64,000 nucleotides of DNA from Trichocoleus desertorum NBK24. GTDB taxonomy: Bacteria; Cyanobacteriota; Cyanobacteriia; FACHB-46. Position 1 is the stretch's first letter. Every line of letters starts with the position of its first letter. The DNA is taken from assembly GCF_030409055.1 (NCBI RefSeq), contig NZ_CP116619.1, positions 4,751,128 to 4,815,127 on the forward strand, given 5' to 3'. The position numbers and the translations under genes were made by a program. Below the pieces are notes generated by a model. The model was given only the letters and a program-made list of their open reading frames with translations. It did not search any database and was not told the origin of the DNA. Below, one piece after another: positions 38,762 to 46,845 of this stretch.

Positions 38762-39721
38762 GTGAGCAATCTAATCCCCCAACAGCAACCCAGCTCTTTT
38801 TTCCATGTGCATGAGCGTGACATTCTGGCCGAACTATTGGCAGACAAACGCTCAGAAAATACGCGCCGTGCCTATGCAAAAGACTTGAAGGACTTCTTCT
38901 TGTCAGTCAGTGGACATGAGCCAAGCCCTCAACTAATCACTGAATTCCTGAAGCTAGAGCGGTTTACAGCGATCGCCCTGGTTCTCCAGTACAAAGCCCA
39001 GCTTATTGAGAGGTCACTAGCTGAAGCGACGGTGAATCGACGACTGGCAGCCATCAAGTCACTCGTCAAGTACGCTCAGAAGATTGGCAAGTGCGAGTGG
39101 AGCTTAGAGGAGGTGTCCGGAGAGAAGGCCAAAGCCTACCGAGATACCAGCGGAGTAGATCGAGATAGTTATCGGGCAATTTTGGAGGGGTGCGATCGCT
39201 CAACCCTGCAAGGTCAGCGCAATTACGCCATCCTTCGATTGCTTTGGGATAACGCCTTACGTCGGGGTGAGGTGGTGCAGTTGAATGTCTCTGACTTCGA
39301 TTCGGAGGCGCGATCGCTCACTATCCTGGGCAAAGGGCGAGGTACTCAGAAGGAGCGGGTCAGTTTGTCTGCTGCAACAGTGGAGGCGATCGAGCTTTGG
39401 TTGCAGCATTTCCCCAATTGGGGAAAAGATAGCCCTCTATTTATTGCCTTGGATAACGCACACCACGGACATAGGCTCACTGGCAACGCTATCTACAATC
39501 TGGTATTTGAAGCAGCAAAGAGAGCAGGTATCAAGAAGCGGTTCTCTCCCCACCGTTGCCGACACTCTTCAATCACAGCGGCCCTCGACATAACGGGCGG
39601 GAATGTGCGGGAGGTCAAGAAGCTCAGTCGTCATGCCAGAACAGACACACTCATGATCTACGATGACAACCGCATCAATGCTCAACAAAAGGTAACTGAC
39701 TTGTTGTCTGAAATGCTGTGA
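38762..39721 (+). CDS. Second tyrosine recombinase, XerC/D-like
   Basis: In this 319-residue protein the catalytic set is visible: NALRRGEVVQLNVSDFD (Arg), SPHRCRHSSITAALDITGG (His/Arg), LSRHARTDTLMIY (His and nucleophilic Tyr). The N-terminal SAM-like part has RSENTRRAYAKDLKDFF. GTG 38762 follows AGGAAAC. With a separate integrase at the left end, this one may resolve multimers or invert DNA. It is followed by an HU gene whose product could assist it. Confidence 0.9.
   Translation: MSNLIPQQQPSSFFHVHERDILAELLADKRSENTRRAYAKDLKDFFLSVSGHEPSPQLITEFLKLERFTAIALVLQYKAQLIERSLAEATVNRRLAAIKSLVKYAQKIGKCEWSLEEVSGEKAKAYRDTSGVDRDSYRAILEGCDRSTLQGQRNYAILRLLWDNALRRGEVVQLNVSDFDSEARSLTILGKGRGTQKERVSLSAATVEAIELWLQHFPNWGKDSPLFIALDNAHHGHRLTGNAIYNLVFEAAKRAGIKKRFSPHRCRHSSITAALDITGGNVREVKKLSRHARTDTLMIYDDNRINAQQKVTDLLSEML
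39410..39425. repeat. AATT-centred palindrome TTCCCCAATTGGGGAA (copy 5)
   Basis: An exact copy inside the second recombinase gene, encoding HFPNWGK. Confidence 0.85.
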
Positions 39722-39772
39722 AGGCTCTGAAAACCTGAATTATAATCACAGCAAGCATTGTGAGGTTTTTAC

Positions 39773-40048
39773 GTGAACAAAGGCGAATTAGTAGACGCAG
39801 TGGCTGAGAAAGCCAACGTAACCAAGAAGCAGGCTGAAGCGATTGTGACAGCTACAGTTGACGTAATTCAGGGAGCGGTAGCAGAAGGCGACAAGGTGAC
39901 GCTGGTTGGCTTTGGTACCTTTGAGCGTAGGACTCGCAAAGCCCGCGAAGGTCGCAACCCCAAGACCGGAGACAAGATGCAGATTCCAGCGGCCACAGTT
40001 CCAGCTTTCAGTCCTGGCAAAGTCTTTAAAGAAAAAGTTTCAGTTTAG
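39773..40048 (+). CDS. hup: HU-family DNA-bending protein
   Basis: MNKGELVDAVAEKANVTKKQ, TLVGFGTFERRTRKAREGRN, PKTGDKMQIPA and VPAFSPGKVFKEKV give a full HU of 91 residues. HU dimers bend DNA and help recombination and packaging. The start is GTG 39773 with GTGAGG upstream. A good terminator follows. Confidence 0.97.
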   Translation: MNKGELVDAVAEKANVTKKQAEAIVTATVDVIQGAVAEGDKVTLVGFGTFERRTRKAREGRNPKTGDKMQIPAATVPAFSPGKVFKEKVSV

Positions 40049-40081
40049 TAGATGGGCTCTTCTCTCCTAACAGTTAACCGC

Positions 40082-40105
40082 GCCTCCTCTTGTAGGGGGC
40101 TTTTT
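40082..40105 (+). terminator. Rho-independent terminator after HU
   Basis: GCCTCCT and AGGGGGC form a 7-bp stem with one G-T pair, then TTTTT. Confidence 0.82.
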
Positions 40106-40106
40106 A

Positions 40107-40319
40107 TTACCTCAGTCCGATCGCGCTTAAAAACTCACTAGCGGCTTGGAACTCTTCACGCACTAGCTTGGCCCTAAGTCTTTCGTTGGCTACTTTTAGC
40201 TGCTCTACCTCTTCTTGCAGCCGATTCAGCAACTCTGCTACTTCCTGATAGCGCAGCCGTTTTTCACCCACAGCCTGAGTGTCAATGAACGTGAATCCTT
40301 CTCTGATGTAACGCGCCAT
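40107..40319 (-). CDS. Small coiled-coil protein (70 aa)
   Basis: MARYIREGFTFIDTQAVGEK followed by heptad-like ELLNRLQEEVEQLKVANERL. ATG 40319 is assumed; the frame continues upstream to 40394 without support. It lies between HU and terminase on the other strand. Function unknown. Confidence 0.6.
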   Translation of the reverse strand: MARYIREGFTFIDTQAVGEKRLRYQEVAELLNRLQEEVEQLKVANERLRAKLVREEFQAASEFLSAIGLR

Positions 40320-40448
40320 CTGACTGTCCAACGAATGTATTGAGCATGCCCAATTCCCCATCCGATCGCCCCTAATCCCATCTCTCAACCCCAAACCGCA
40401 AAACCCGAAAAACCAACGCAGCGGGAATTCTAGACGCAGAAGAGAATT

Positions 40449-40481
40449 TTATCTGCGGTTTATTTGCGGTTATCTGCGGTC
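40449..40481 (+). repeat. CTGCGGT repeats before the terminase small subunit
   Basis: ATCTGCGGTT, ATTTGCGGTT and ATCTGCGGTC follow each other at 11- and 10-bp spacing right up to the start codon. They could be a terminase recognition (pac/cos) site or an operator. Confidence 0.6.
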
Positions 40482-40946
40482 ATGCCAAAGAAGATTGATT
40501 GGGAGCCTATTAAGCAAGCATACCTATCAAGTGACGAGTCTTTAGCCTCGGTTGCTTTGCGTTTTGGTGTGAGTAAACGAGCGATCGAGGATAAGTCTGC
40601 TGAGGGTGGATGGGAAGCACTTAAGACCGCGGGGCATGTGGCTTGTGAGGAGGACGAGGAAGAATCCCCCATTCCTCGTCGCAGGAGATCTTTCGATCGC
40701 AAGGCCAAGATTGACGAAGTTGACGAGATTGACCATGCCATCACTCAGTTGTCTGGCTGGATTGGTGGAGGCGCTGAACCAAAATCACTAGAAGGGTGTG
40801 CCTCAGCTCTAGCCAAGCTGATTGAGTTGCGACGGAAGTTAGTGCCTGCAACTGCTGCCGAGCTGGCGGAACAAGTGCTTGCCTTAGGAATTTCGCCCAC
40901 TGAGTTCGTGACCGAGCTTAAGGAAAAATGGCAGCGCCGCGCGTAA
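40482..40946 (+). CDS. terS: Terminase small subunit-like protein
   Basis: The 154-residue protein starts MPKKIDWEPIKQAYLSSDES and has an HTH (LASVALRFGVSKRAIEDKSA) as in small terminase subunits that recognise the phage genome before cutting. The C-terminal part is helical, for oligomerisation. It overlaps the large subunit gene by 19 bp. Repeats of CTGCGGT precede it. ATG 40482 is used; the frame could extend to 40464. Confidence 0.85.
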   Translation: MPKKIDWEPIKQAYLSSDESLASVALRFGVSKRAIEDKSAEGGWEALKTAGHVACEEDEEESPIPRRRRSFDRKAKIDEVDEIDHAITQLSGWIGGGAEPKSLEGCASALAKLIELRRKLVPATAAELAEQVLALGISPTEFVTELKEKWQRRA

Positions 40947-42232
40947 GCAAGCAGCAAGAGCTTATCGACGAGCTAGAAGAGCAGTTCGACTTGAAGGATA
41001 AGGGCGATCGCCCTGACTTAGCTGCAAAGTTGGCTCAGGGCTTAACCGACTGGGCACAACCCTTATTCCTTCCCAAACGATACAAATGCTTGTGGGGAGG
41101 GCGTGGATCTGGTAAGAGTTGGGCCGCTGCCGACGCTCTGCTAATTGAGGGGTTGAGGCGAAAGATCCGAGTGCTGTGTGCCCGTGAGTTTCAGGCATCA
41201 ATGCGCGATTCGGTTCACGCTCTGCTCAAGGGCCGCATTGAAGTGCTGGGTATAGAGGATTTCTATAAGGTGCAAGACACCATTATCCTTGGCTCAAATG
41301 GCTCCAGCTTCATTTTTCGGGGTGTGCGGCATAACGTGCAGTCGATTAAATCGATGGCTGGTATCACCCATTGCTGGCTGGAGGAAGCGCAAACCATCTC
41401 GGCTGAGAGCTGGCAGGTACTAGTTCCAACGATTCGAGAGGAAGGCTCTGAGATTTGGGTCACGTTTAACCCACTCAATAAAACTGATGCGGTCTATCAG
41501 GAGCTGGTAGAGAAGCCGCGATCGAATGCCTATGTCGAACGAGTCAACTGGGACCGCAATCCATACTTTCCCAAGGTCTTGGACGATGAACGGCGAGAGA
41601 TGGCGGCGACTGACTCAGACACTTATCAACACATCTGGGAGGGTGGTCTATGGGAGCAGTCCGACGCGCAGATTCTAAACAAGAAGTGGATTATTGATGA
41701 GTTTGAACCGCTCGAAGGCTGGAATGGCCCCTATCACGGTGCCGACTTCGGCTTTGCTAAAGACCCCACCACACTGATTAGATGTTGGGTGCATCAGAAC
41801 CGCCTCTACATCGAACACGAATCTTATGCCGTGGGTCTGGAGCTTGACCACACATCCGATCGCTGGAAGCTAGATATTGAAGGGTGCGATCGCCATACCA
41901 TCAGAGCCGACAGTGCCCGACCTGAGTCGATTTCTTATTTAAAGCGTCACGGCATCCCCAAAATTGAAGCAGTAGCCAAGCGACCAGGCAGCGTTGAAGA
42001 CGGTATTGCTCACCTACGATCCTACGAAAAGATAATTATCCACCCCCGCTGCAAGCACACCGCCGAGGAAGCTAGGCTCTATTCCTATAAAGTCGATCGG
42101 CTGACTGGAGACGTTCTGCCAGTCGTGGTTGATGCCGACAACCACATGATAGACGCTCTAAGATACGCCCTGGAGCCAATGATCTGCGCTCGGCCCAAGG
42201 GTATCAAGCGATCGGGTATTCAGTTGTATTGA
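40928..42232 (+). CDS. terL: Terminase large subunit, PBSX/Terminase_3 type
   Basis: This enzyme pumps DNA into the prohead and cuts it. Walker A is GGRGSGKS (about 57-64), Walker B THCWLEEAQ (about 147-155). The C-terminal RNase H-like nuclease has GADFGFAKDP, RADSARPESI and DADNHMIDALRYALE, supplying acidic metal ligands. Length (434) and order match PBSX-type large terminases. It directly follows terS. Normally a portal gene comes next; here the portal is 17 kb away. Confidence 0.96.
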   Translation: MAAPRVSKQQELIDELEEQFDLKDKGDRPDLAAKLAQGLTDWAQPLFLPKRYKCLWGGRGSGKSWAAADALLIEGLRRKIRVLCAREFQASMRDSVHALLKGRIEVLGIEDFYKVQDTIILGSNGSSFIFRGVRHNVQSIKSMAGITHCWLEEAQTISAESWQVLVPTIREEGSEIWVTFNPLNKTDAVYQELVEKPRSNAYVERVNWDRNPYFPKVLDDERREMAATDSDTYQHIWEGGLWEQSDAQILNKKWIIDEFEPLEGWNGPYHGADFGFAKDPTTLIRCWVHQNRLYIEHESYAVGLELDHTSDRWKLDIEGCDRHTIRADSARPESISYLKRHGIPKIEAVAKRPGSVEDGIAHLRSYEKIIIHPRCKHTAEEARLYSYKVDRLTGDVLPVVVDADNHMIDALRYALEPMICARPKGIKRSGIQLY

Positions 42233-42241
42233 GGCAAGAAT

Positions 42242-42409
42242 ATGGACCAAGATTTGCAAGCTACTCTCACAGCCATTCTTTACTACTTGTACAGGCAAGC
42301 TGGCTGTCCATACGGCGACAGCTTATCTGGCTTAACAGCGTGGAAGAGAGTTAATTTGGACGCTCCGTTTAATGAGTTGGCCCAGAAGCATCTGAATTCA
42401 AAGAATTAA
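42242..42409 (+). CDS. Small protein after terL (55 aa)
   Basis: MDQDLQATLTAILYYLYRQA and SGLTAWKRVNLDAPFNELAQ; a helical protein starting 10 bp after terL. It may be a phage-head accessory or the first cargo gene. No family. Confidence 0.6.
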   Translation: MDQDLQATLTAILYYLYRQAGCPYGDSLSGLTAWKRVNLDAPFNELAQKHLNSKN

Positions 42410-42442
42410 GACCGCGATCGCCTACTCAAGTTAGATAGCGTT

Positions 42443-43468
42443 CTACCCAAAGTAATGAAGCAATTTGGCAATTTCGGGTAGCAACTTGTTAGTTTCTTCG
42501 ACCAGCTTGACACTCACAGGTAGTGACGCAACCGTTCCTCTAATAATTTTGACTGCTGTACCTGTCATTTTTTGTATTACCCCTGTCTTAGGGTTTTTTC
42601 CAGCCTCTGCCAAGACATTAATCTGCTCTAATGCCTCTGCCTTGTCTTCAGGTTTTAAGCTTGGTTCATTCTCGATCGCTGCCTGAAGCTGCACTAATTT
42701 GTCTGCTAACTCTGTTGATTCCGACGTATTTAGCTCTCTCAGTTGATGAATAGTATTTGTGACAACACCGCTGATATTGCCACCTGCTACAACACCGCTA
42801 ATATCAGAACCAATCATATTGCCGTTGGCATCACGACCGGCCTGAACGTTAGTTGAGTGATCGCTTGTCATGCTAATACCTCCGTGGTGTATAGCGCCTA
42901 TAAATTTCTGAATGTTGTAGGTTGCGTTGGCCGCAACTCGCCTCTCTTCTCTAGAAAAGGTCATTCCCTCTTCTAAGATTCCGTCTTGCTCCAACTTTAT
43001 GGACCAATTGAGAACAATATCTCTAACAGCCTCTAGAATTCCATGTATTTGCGAGCGATCAACATGTATGGCTGGCTGAAGAGGGACGTTCATACCTTGC
43101 ATCAGCAACGCTTCCATTTCTTTAGAAAGAAATATTAGGACAGTTGAGCCATCTCTTATGGCTAGCGACTGAATCTCACTAATAGGCTGATGCATGGGAC
43201 AGCTAGACAAAAATTCATCAAGATCTGAAGAAAGCATGACTGGTACCCAACCGTGATACGGATTTCTTGCTTTCACCTGTCCTTCGACAAACCGATACTG
43301 AGGTAGTCTTGAGCCGTCAGAGTACCCACTAAGTTCTAATGCTGCCCATTCTTGAAATTCCTGAATACTGAGTTTCTTTGCAATAACTAGGGCTTTACGC
43401 AATAGAAACAAAACAGAGCTCGATGGATCAAGGGCATCTCTTTGTAACTCCAAAACTAACGAATTCAT
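42443..43468 (-). CDS. AbiTii-domain protein with beta-repeat centre
   Basis: The N-terminal 60 residues (LVLELQRDALDPSSSVLFLL, RKALVIAKKLSIQEFQEWAA, LELSGY) match the AbiTii domain of abortive-infection proteins. The central stretch near 205-240 (NGNMIGSDISGVV, AGGNISGVV) is a short Gly/Asn beta repeat, and the C-terminal part is helical (EDKAEALEQINVLAEAG) with a hydrophobic end. Known relatives are linked with phage defence. It is the first clear cargo gene in the terL-portal gap. A defence role for this copy is inferred. Confidence 0.8.
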   Translation of the reverse strand: MNSLVLELQRDALDPSSSVLFLLRKALVIAKKLSIQEFQEWAALELSGYSDGSRLPQYRFVEGQVKARNPYHGWVPVMLSSDLDEFLSSCPMHQPISEIQSLAIRDGSTVLIFLSKEMEALLMQGMNVPLQPAIHVDRSQIHGILEAVRDIVLNWSIKLEQDGILEEGMTFSREERRVAANATYNIQKFIGAIHHGGISMTSDHSTNVQAGRDANGNMIGSDISGVVAGGNISGVVTNTIHQLRELNTSESTELADKLVQLQAAIENEPSLKPEDKAEALEQINVLAEAGKNPKTGVIQKMTGTAVKIIRGTVASLPVSVKLVEETNKLLPEIAKLLHYFG

Positions 43469-43525
43469 AAGGCAGTTGACTAAAATAGCGCACTAAAGTT
43501 TTAAGAAGTTTTCTATGCTCTGATA

Positions 43526-44071
43526 TCAGCTTGAAACCTCAATGTTTTCTTTGATATTCAAAGCATTACCAATGAGATTGATGTTCCATTGACGAATACC
43601 CTTACGCCAATGATTTCTGACAGCATCTTTAATCGGTGGATAAGTGTTAACCAATTGAACCCTTCCATCCTTAATTGCCCATTGCTCAGTCTCTTGGGAG
43701 AATCCATCCTCAATCCAGACGATCCGCTGATCCCATTTGAAACTATGCCAGCGGGCCGCTAAATACTTTCCGTCCGATGTCTGAGTTGAAAACTGTGTAC
43801 GTGCTTCACGAAGCCTGTTTGAAGATAATGGATAAGCAACTGGCCAACAACGAGTTTTAGACCACTTATTCCATAGAGTTGACTCTTGTCCCCAAGAAGA
43901 AATCCAAAACGGCTGAATCCAGGGAGAGCGATCGATAACCTCCAAGAATTGCCTTGCTCCTTGAACAGGATAAACAGGGCCGTTGTGCTTATCTAACCAC
44001 TCTGCTGAAGTGTCAACCCCATCTACGCTCAACACTCCCTCAATGTCCAGGAATAGTAGTATTGGCTCCAT
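43526..44071 (-). CDS. HAD-like hydrolase
   Basis: MEPILLFLDIEGVLSVDG carries the D-x-E/D start of the HAD fold, with the second Asp replaced by Glu. PFWISSWGQES fits motif II, and IVWIEDGFSQETEQWAIKDG fits the acidic motif IV. Such small HAD proteins occur with RNA-repair or nucleotide-phosphatase functions. ATG 44071 has GGAG 9 bases upstream; GTG 44086 would add five residues. The substrate is unknown. Confidence 0.75.
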   Translation of the reverse strand: MEPILLFLDIEGVLSVDGVDTSAEWLDKHNGPVYPVQGARQFLEVIDRSPWIQPFWISSWGQESTLWNKWSKTRCWPVAYPLSSNRLREARTQFSTQTSDGKYLAARWHSFKWDQRIVWIEDGFSQETEQWAIKDGRVQLVNTYPPIKDAVRNHWRKGIRQWNINLIGNALNIKENIEVSS

Positions 44072-44225
44072 TATTATTGGCTCCACAAATTTCTGCTTAA
44101 CTAGATTAGTTTTGCTTGATGTATCTGACCCAGCTAGAGCCGCTTTTGAGCAAACAAAGCAAGAATCCCCCAGATATACCGAGGGATTAGCGCTGCTGAT
44201 TTCAGCTTAAAAGCTATAGGGTTAG

Positions 44226-44471
44226 CTATTGTGGCGCACGTTGCGAGAGAACAGAGGCAGCGAGGTCTCTTGCTGTTTGACTATAGGAAGAGTCATTTAG
44301 TACTGTACTGGCTAAGCTAGCCATCTCAGCACTAGTCTGACGCTGCTCATTAGCAGATTGCGACAGGACCGATGCGGCCAAGCTTCTGGCTGCATCGCTA
44401 TAACGCCCATTCTGCATCACCTCAGAAGCCAAACGTGCCATTTCAGCACTACTACGGCGATTGGTACTCAT
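44226..44471 (-). CDS. Two-repeat protein (81 aa)
   Basis: The same unit occurs twice: SAEMARLASEVMQNGRYSDA with ARSLAASVLSQ, then SAEMASLASTVLNDSSYSQT with ARDLAASVLSQ. A short RRSS start precedes them. I associate this repeat with small accessory proteins in many bacteria, of unknown role. ATG 44471 is chosen as the first before the repeat. Confidence 0.72.
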   Translation of the reverse strand: MSTNRRSSAEMARLASEVMQNGRYSDAARSLAASVLSQSANEQRQTSAEMASLASTVLNDSSYSQTARDLAASVLSQRAPQ

Positions 44472-44621
44472 ATTTAGGGAACCTTTAGTAGGAGAGAGTG
44501 CACAACTGAATTGCTGTACTCTCACAACTGTAGACCCTGCTCCAACAAGTGTAGATAGTAGTATTACTGCAATAGTACACATTTAGTACAAGCACATTTC
44601 TATTGCTTAGGTAGATATACG

Positions 44622-45101
44622 ATGGAAAGCGGATTTTCTCGCCAAGAAACTTTACGTTTAACAGGTTTAAGTTCACATCAACTTAGTTATCTTGACCGCA
44701 CAGAGCTTGTAATACCTAAGAAATTTGGTCATCCCAAGCACCCCAGTGTTATTTATACATGGGAGCAGATTTTAGAAATCAAAACTGTTACTCGTCTGCG
44801 AGAAGAATTATCACCTCAAGAGATACGGGTAGCTATAGATTCTCTTAAAAATCAAGATTATGATTCGTCTCTATTCAAAATGAAATTGCTATTTTTCAAC
44901 TCAAAACTTTATTGGATCAAAGATGAGGAAAGCCTTAAAAGTAAAATCATAGAACTCATTGAAAATTGTCAAGGTCAAATACTTATGCATACAGCTGACC
45001 CAATTGGAGACGTTGTCTCAGAGCTATGGACGGAAGCTAAGAAGCATCATGTCTTAGATTTTGATAAACGGGCTAGAGCTTTGGCTCTGGGAGTGCATTA
45101 A
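44622..45101 (+). CDS. MerR-like transcription regulator (paralog 2)
   Basis: FSRQETLRLTGLSSHQLSYL, DRTELVIPKKFG and YTWEQILEIKTVTRLREELS match paralog 1 at 20877 throughout, including the HVLDFDKRARALALG end. It has a MerR-type winged helix and an unknown C-terminal sensor part. It is more A+T rich than the core phage genes. Two related regulators in one element suggest cassette exchange. Confidence 0.82.
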   Translation: MESGFSRQETLRLTGLSSHQLSYLDRTELVIPKKFGHPKHPSVIYTWEQILEIKTVTRLREELSPQEIRVAIDSLKNQDYDSSLFKMKLLFFNSKLYWIKDEESLKSKIIELIENCQGQILMHTADPIGDVVSELWTEAKKHHVLDFDKRARALALGVH

Positions 45102-45179
45102 ACATGGCAAACTGAGGGCGATCGCGCCGCTGATTAACCCCCCTTAGGCATGCGATCGCCTGCTAGTGAAGTACCCTCG

Positions 45180-45314
45180 CGTTTCCATAAAGACCTCTGA
45201 TCCCCAATTGTTTTGCTCTAAATTCTTATTGTCACTGCCTCAATTTTTGGAATACCGTGACGCTTGAGTTGACGCTTTCCCCCTAACCCTGCGGTATAAG
45301 CGGAGATTCCTGAT
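45180..45314 (-). ncRNA. Possible omega RNA / right end of the tnpB element
   Basis: The region just past the tnpB stop on the minus strand holds GGTTAGGGGGAAAGCGTCAA and further G-rich, stem-capable sequence. In IS200/IS605-type elements the guide RNA overlaps the end of tnpB and the right end. The exact limits are not visible. Confidence 0.35.
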
Positions 45315-46520
45315 TCATCGACTCTTGACTAGACGGTTTCCCGTCCCCGCCAGACCGTCTCCACAGGCATTTTCTAGAACCGTGCGCCCCACGGCTCTGT
45401 TTCTAATCACTTGAGCGCTAGCAACATCTCGCGGCTTGGAAGACCCACAGTTCTCGCACTCGTGCCAGCGATCTTTCAAGACTTTGCCGACTGTTATGCC
45501 ACAATCTGGACATTCCTGGCTAGTGCCACGGGCATCCACTTCCTGGTAAGCCACACCGCGTTTGAAACAGACCCAAGGCAAGATTCGATGCAAGAATTGT
45601 CCATGTCCCGCATCGAGCATGTGTTTGCCGAGAAACCCACGGCTCAATCCGACCAGATTTAACTGCTCCACCGCAATGGTTTCGCCTCCATTACAAAGAC
45701 GATGAGCCGTCTTGAAGTGGAAGTCTTTGCGAGTGCGGGCAATTCGCTCATGCAGTCTTGCTATTTTCTTCTGTGCCTTCCGCCAATTGTTCGACCCGAT
45801 GACTTTGCGCTTCAATCTGCGTTGCAGCAATTTAAGCTCGCGTTGCATGTCTACAAAGAATCGCGGTCGCTCGATTTCTAATCCGTCTGACGTGGAAAGA
45901 AAGTATTGCAGTCCAACATCAACGCCGACAACATGTCCACTGAGGGGGATATCAGGAACGTTAACCTCTGCCTGAAATATCAGCAGCAAATAAAAGCCCG
46001 ATGCCCGTTTTAGAATCTTTGCCTGTTTAATGTTGAATCCGTCAGGCGCAGGACGGGATTGCCTGAACTTGACTAGTCCCAAAGAAGGTAGCTTGATCAC
46101 GCCTTGCCCCAACGGATTCTTGCTCAGTTGGGGAAAAACAAACGATCGCATAGCTCCCTGCTTCTTGAAGCGAGGAAAGCCGAGTTTGCGGTCTTTCATA
46201 TCCTTGAAAGCTTTATCCAGCCTCTTTAAGACTTGCTGCAACACCTGAGCATTTACTGAAGCGAGTCTCGGATATGCCTTCTTGGCTTCAGTGAGTGCTT
46301 TGCATTGCACCACATAGCCTGGATAAGGCGTATCTACGCTCATGATGTACTCACCACGCAATGAGCACGCATTGACCGGACACTTACGCGAAGCAATCCA
46401 GTCCTTGCGCTCTCTCAGTGCATAATTCCATACCGAAGTACAAACATCCAAGATGTGATTTATCTCGTCAATTTGGGATTGGGTAGGAATCAGCTTGTAC
46501 TCATAAGTCAGTGTCAGCAC
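45315..46520 (-). CDS. tnpB: TnpB RNA-guided nuclease, no TnpA partner
   Basis: In this 401-residue protein the RuvC-like residues are in place: D201 (VGVDVGLQ), E285 (IAVEQLNLVG) and D365 (KPRDVASAQ). A zinc finger CPDCGITVGKVLKD...CENC (C337, C340, C355, C358) lies between the last two. The N-terminal HTH region is normal (YEYKLIPTQSQIDEINHILD). So it should be able to cut DNA guided by its omega RNA. No tnpA transposase lies next to it, so it depends on one elsewhere or is now immobile. Confidence 0.93.
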   Translation of the reverse strand: MLTLTYEYKLIPTQSQIDEINHILDVCTSVWNYALRERKDWIASRKCPVNACSLRGEYIMSVDTPYPGYVVQCKALTEAKKAYPRLASVNAQVLQQVLKRLDKAFKDMKDRKLGFPRFKKQGAMRSFVFPQLSKNPLGQGVIKLPSLGLVKFRQSRPAPDGFNIKQAKILKRASGFYLLLIFQAEVNVPDIPLSGHVVGVDVGLQYFLSTSDGLEIERPRFFVDMQRELKLLQRRLKRKVIGSNNWRKAQKKIARLHERIARTRKDFHFKTAHRLCNGGETIAVEQLNLVGLSRGFLGKHMLDAGHGQFLHRILPWVCFKRGVAYQEVDARGTSQECPDCGITVGKVLKDRWHECENCGSSKPRDVASAQVIRNRAVGRTVLENACGDGLAGTGNRLVKSR

Positions 46521-46845
46521 AACTTCAATTCCTTGCTGAGATAAGCATCAAACAAATAAAGGACTGAACAGAGGGAGCGATCGCCCTAGCAAAATCCGCA
46601 AATTGCGGAATATGGAAGATTGAAAGCTAGCGATCGCCCCTCATTCAAATTCCGAACAGTTCGGATTACGGAGAGCTGAGGCTAGCGATCGCCCCTACAA
46701 AATCCACAAATTGTGGAATTCGAAACCTGAGAGAAGCGATCGCCCTCTGCCCAAATTCCGAAAATTTCGGAATTCAAACTGAGCAGAGAGCATCCCTGCA
46801 AAATCGGAAAATTTCCGCTTTTGAGCTTTTCCCCAATTGGGGAAA
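46521..46845. mobile_element. Gene-free stretch after tnpB, holding the left end and a palindrome array
   Basis: The first 60 bases would include the left end of the tnpB element, which I cannot delimit. The rest is the array of palindromes described at 46595-46844. No coding region is seen. Confidence 0.4.
46595..46844. repeat. Array of covarying palindromes, about 54-bp unit
   Basis: Five single-base-centred palindromes: TCCGCAA-A-TTGCGGA (46595), TCCGAAC-A-GTTCGGA (46651), TCCACAA-A-TTGTGGA (46703), a 21-bp one around TCCGAAA-A-TTTCGGA (46754-46774) and CGGAAA-A-TTTCCG (46805). TTCCCCAATTGGGGAA closes the row at 46829. Centres are 56, 52, 54, 47 and 25 bp apart. The first four each follow GCGATCGCC at a similar distance. 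Arms differ between units but always pair, and the centre AAT is kept in four of five. Confidence 0.85.

Noticed and set aside
45315-46520. Complete IS200/IS605 insertion sequence
   Set aside because: No TnpA gene is present and I cannot see both ends; only tnpB is supported.
46521-46845. CRISPR array
   Set aside because: Units are about 54 bp and have palindromes, but the arms differ between units and the stretches between them are not unique spacers flanked by one constant repeat; there are no cas genes nearby.
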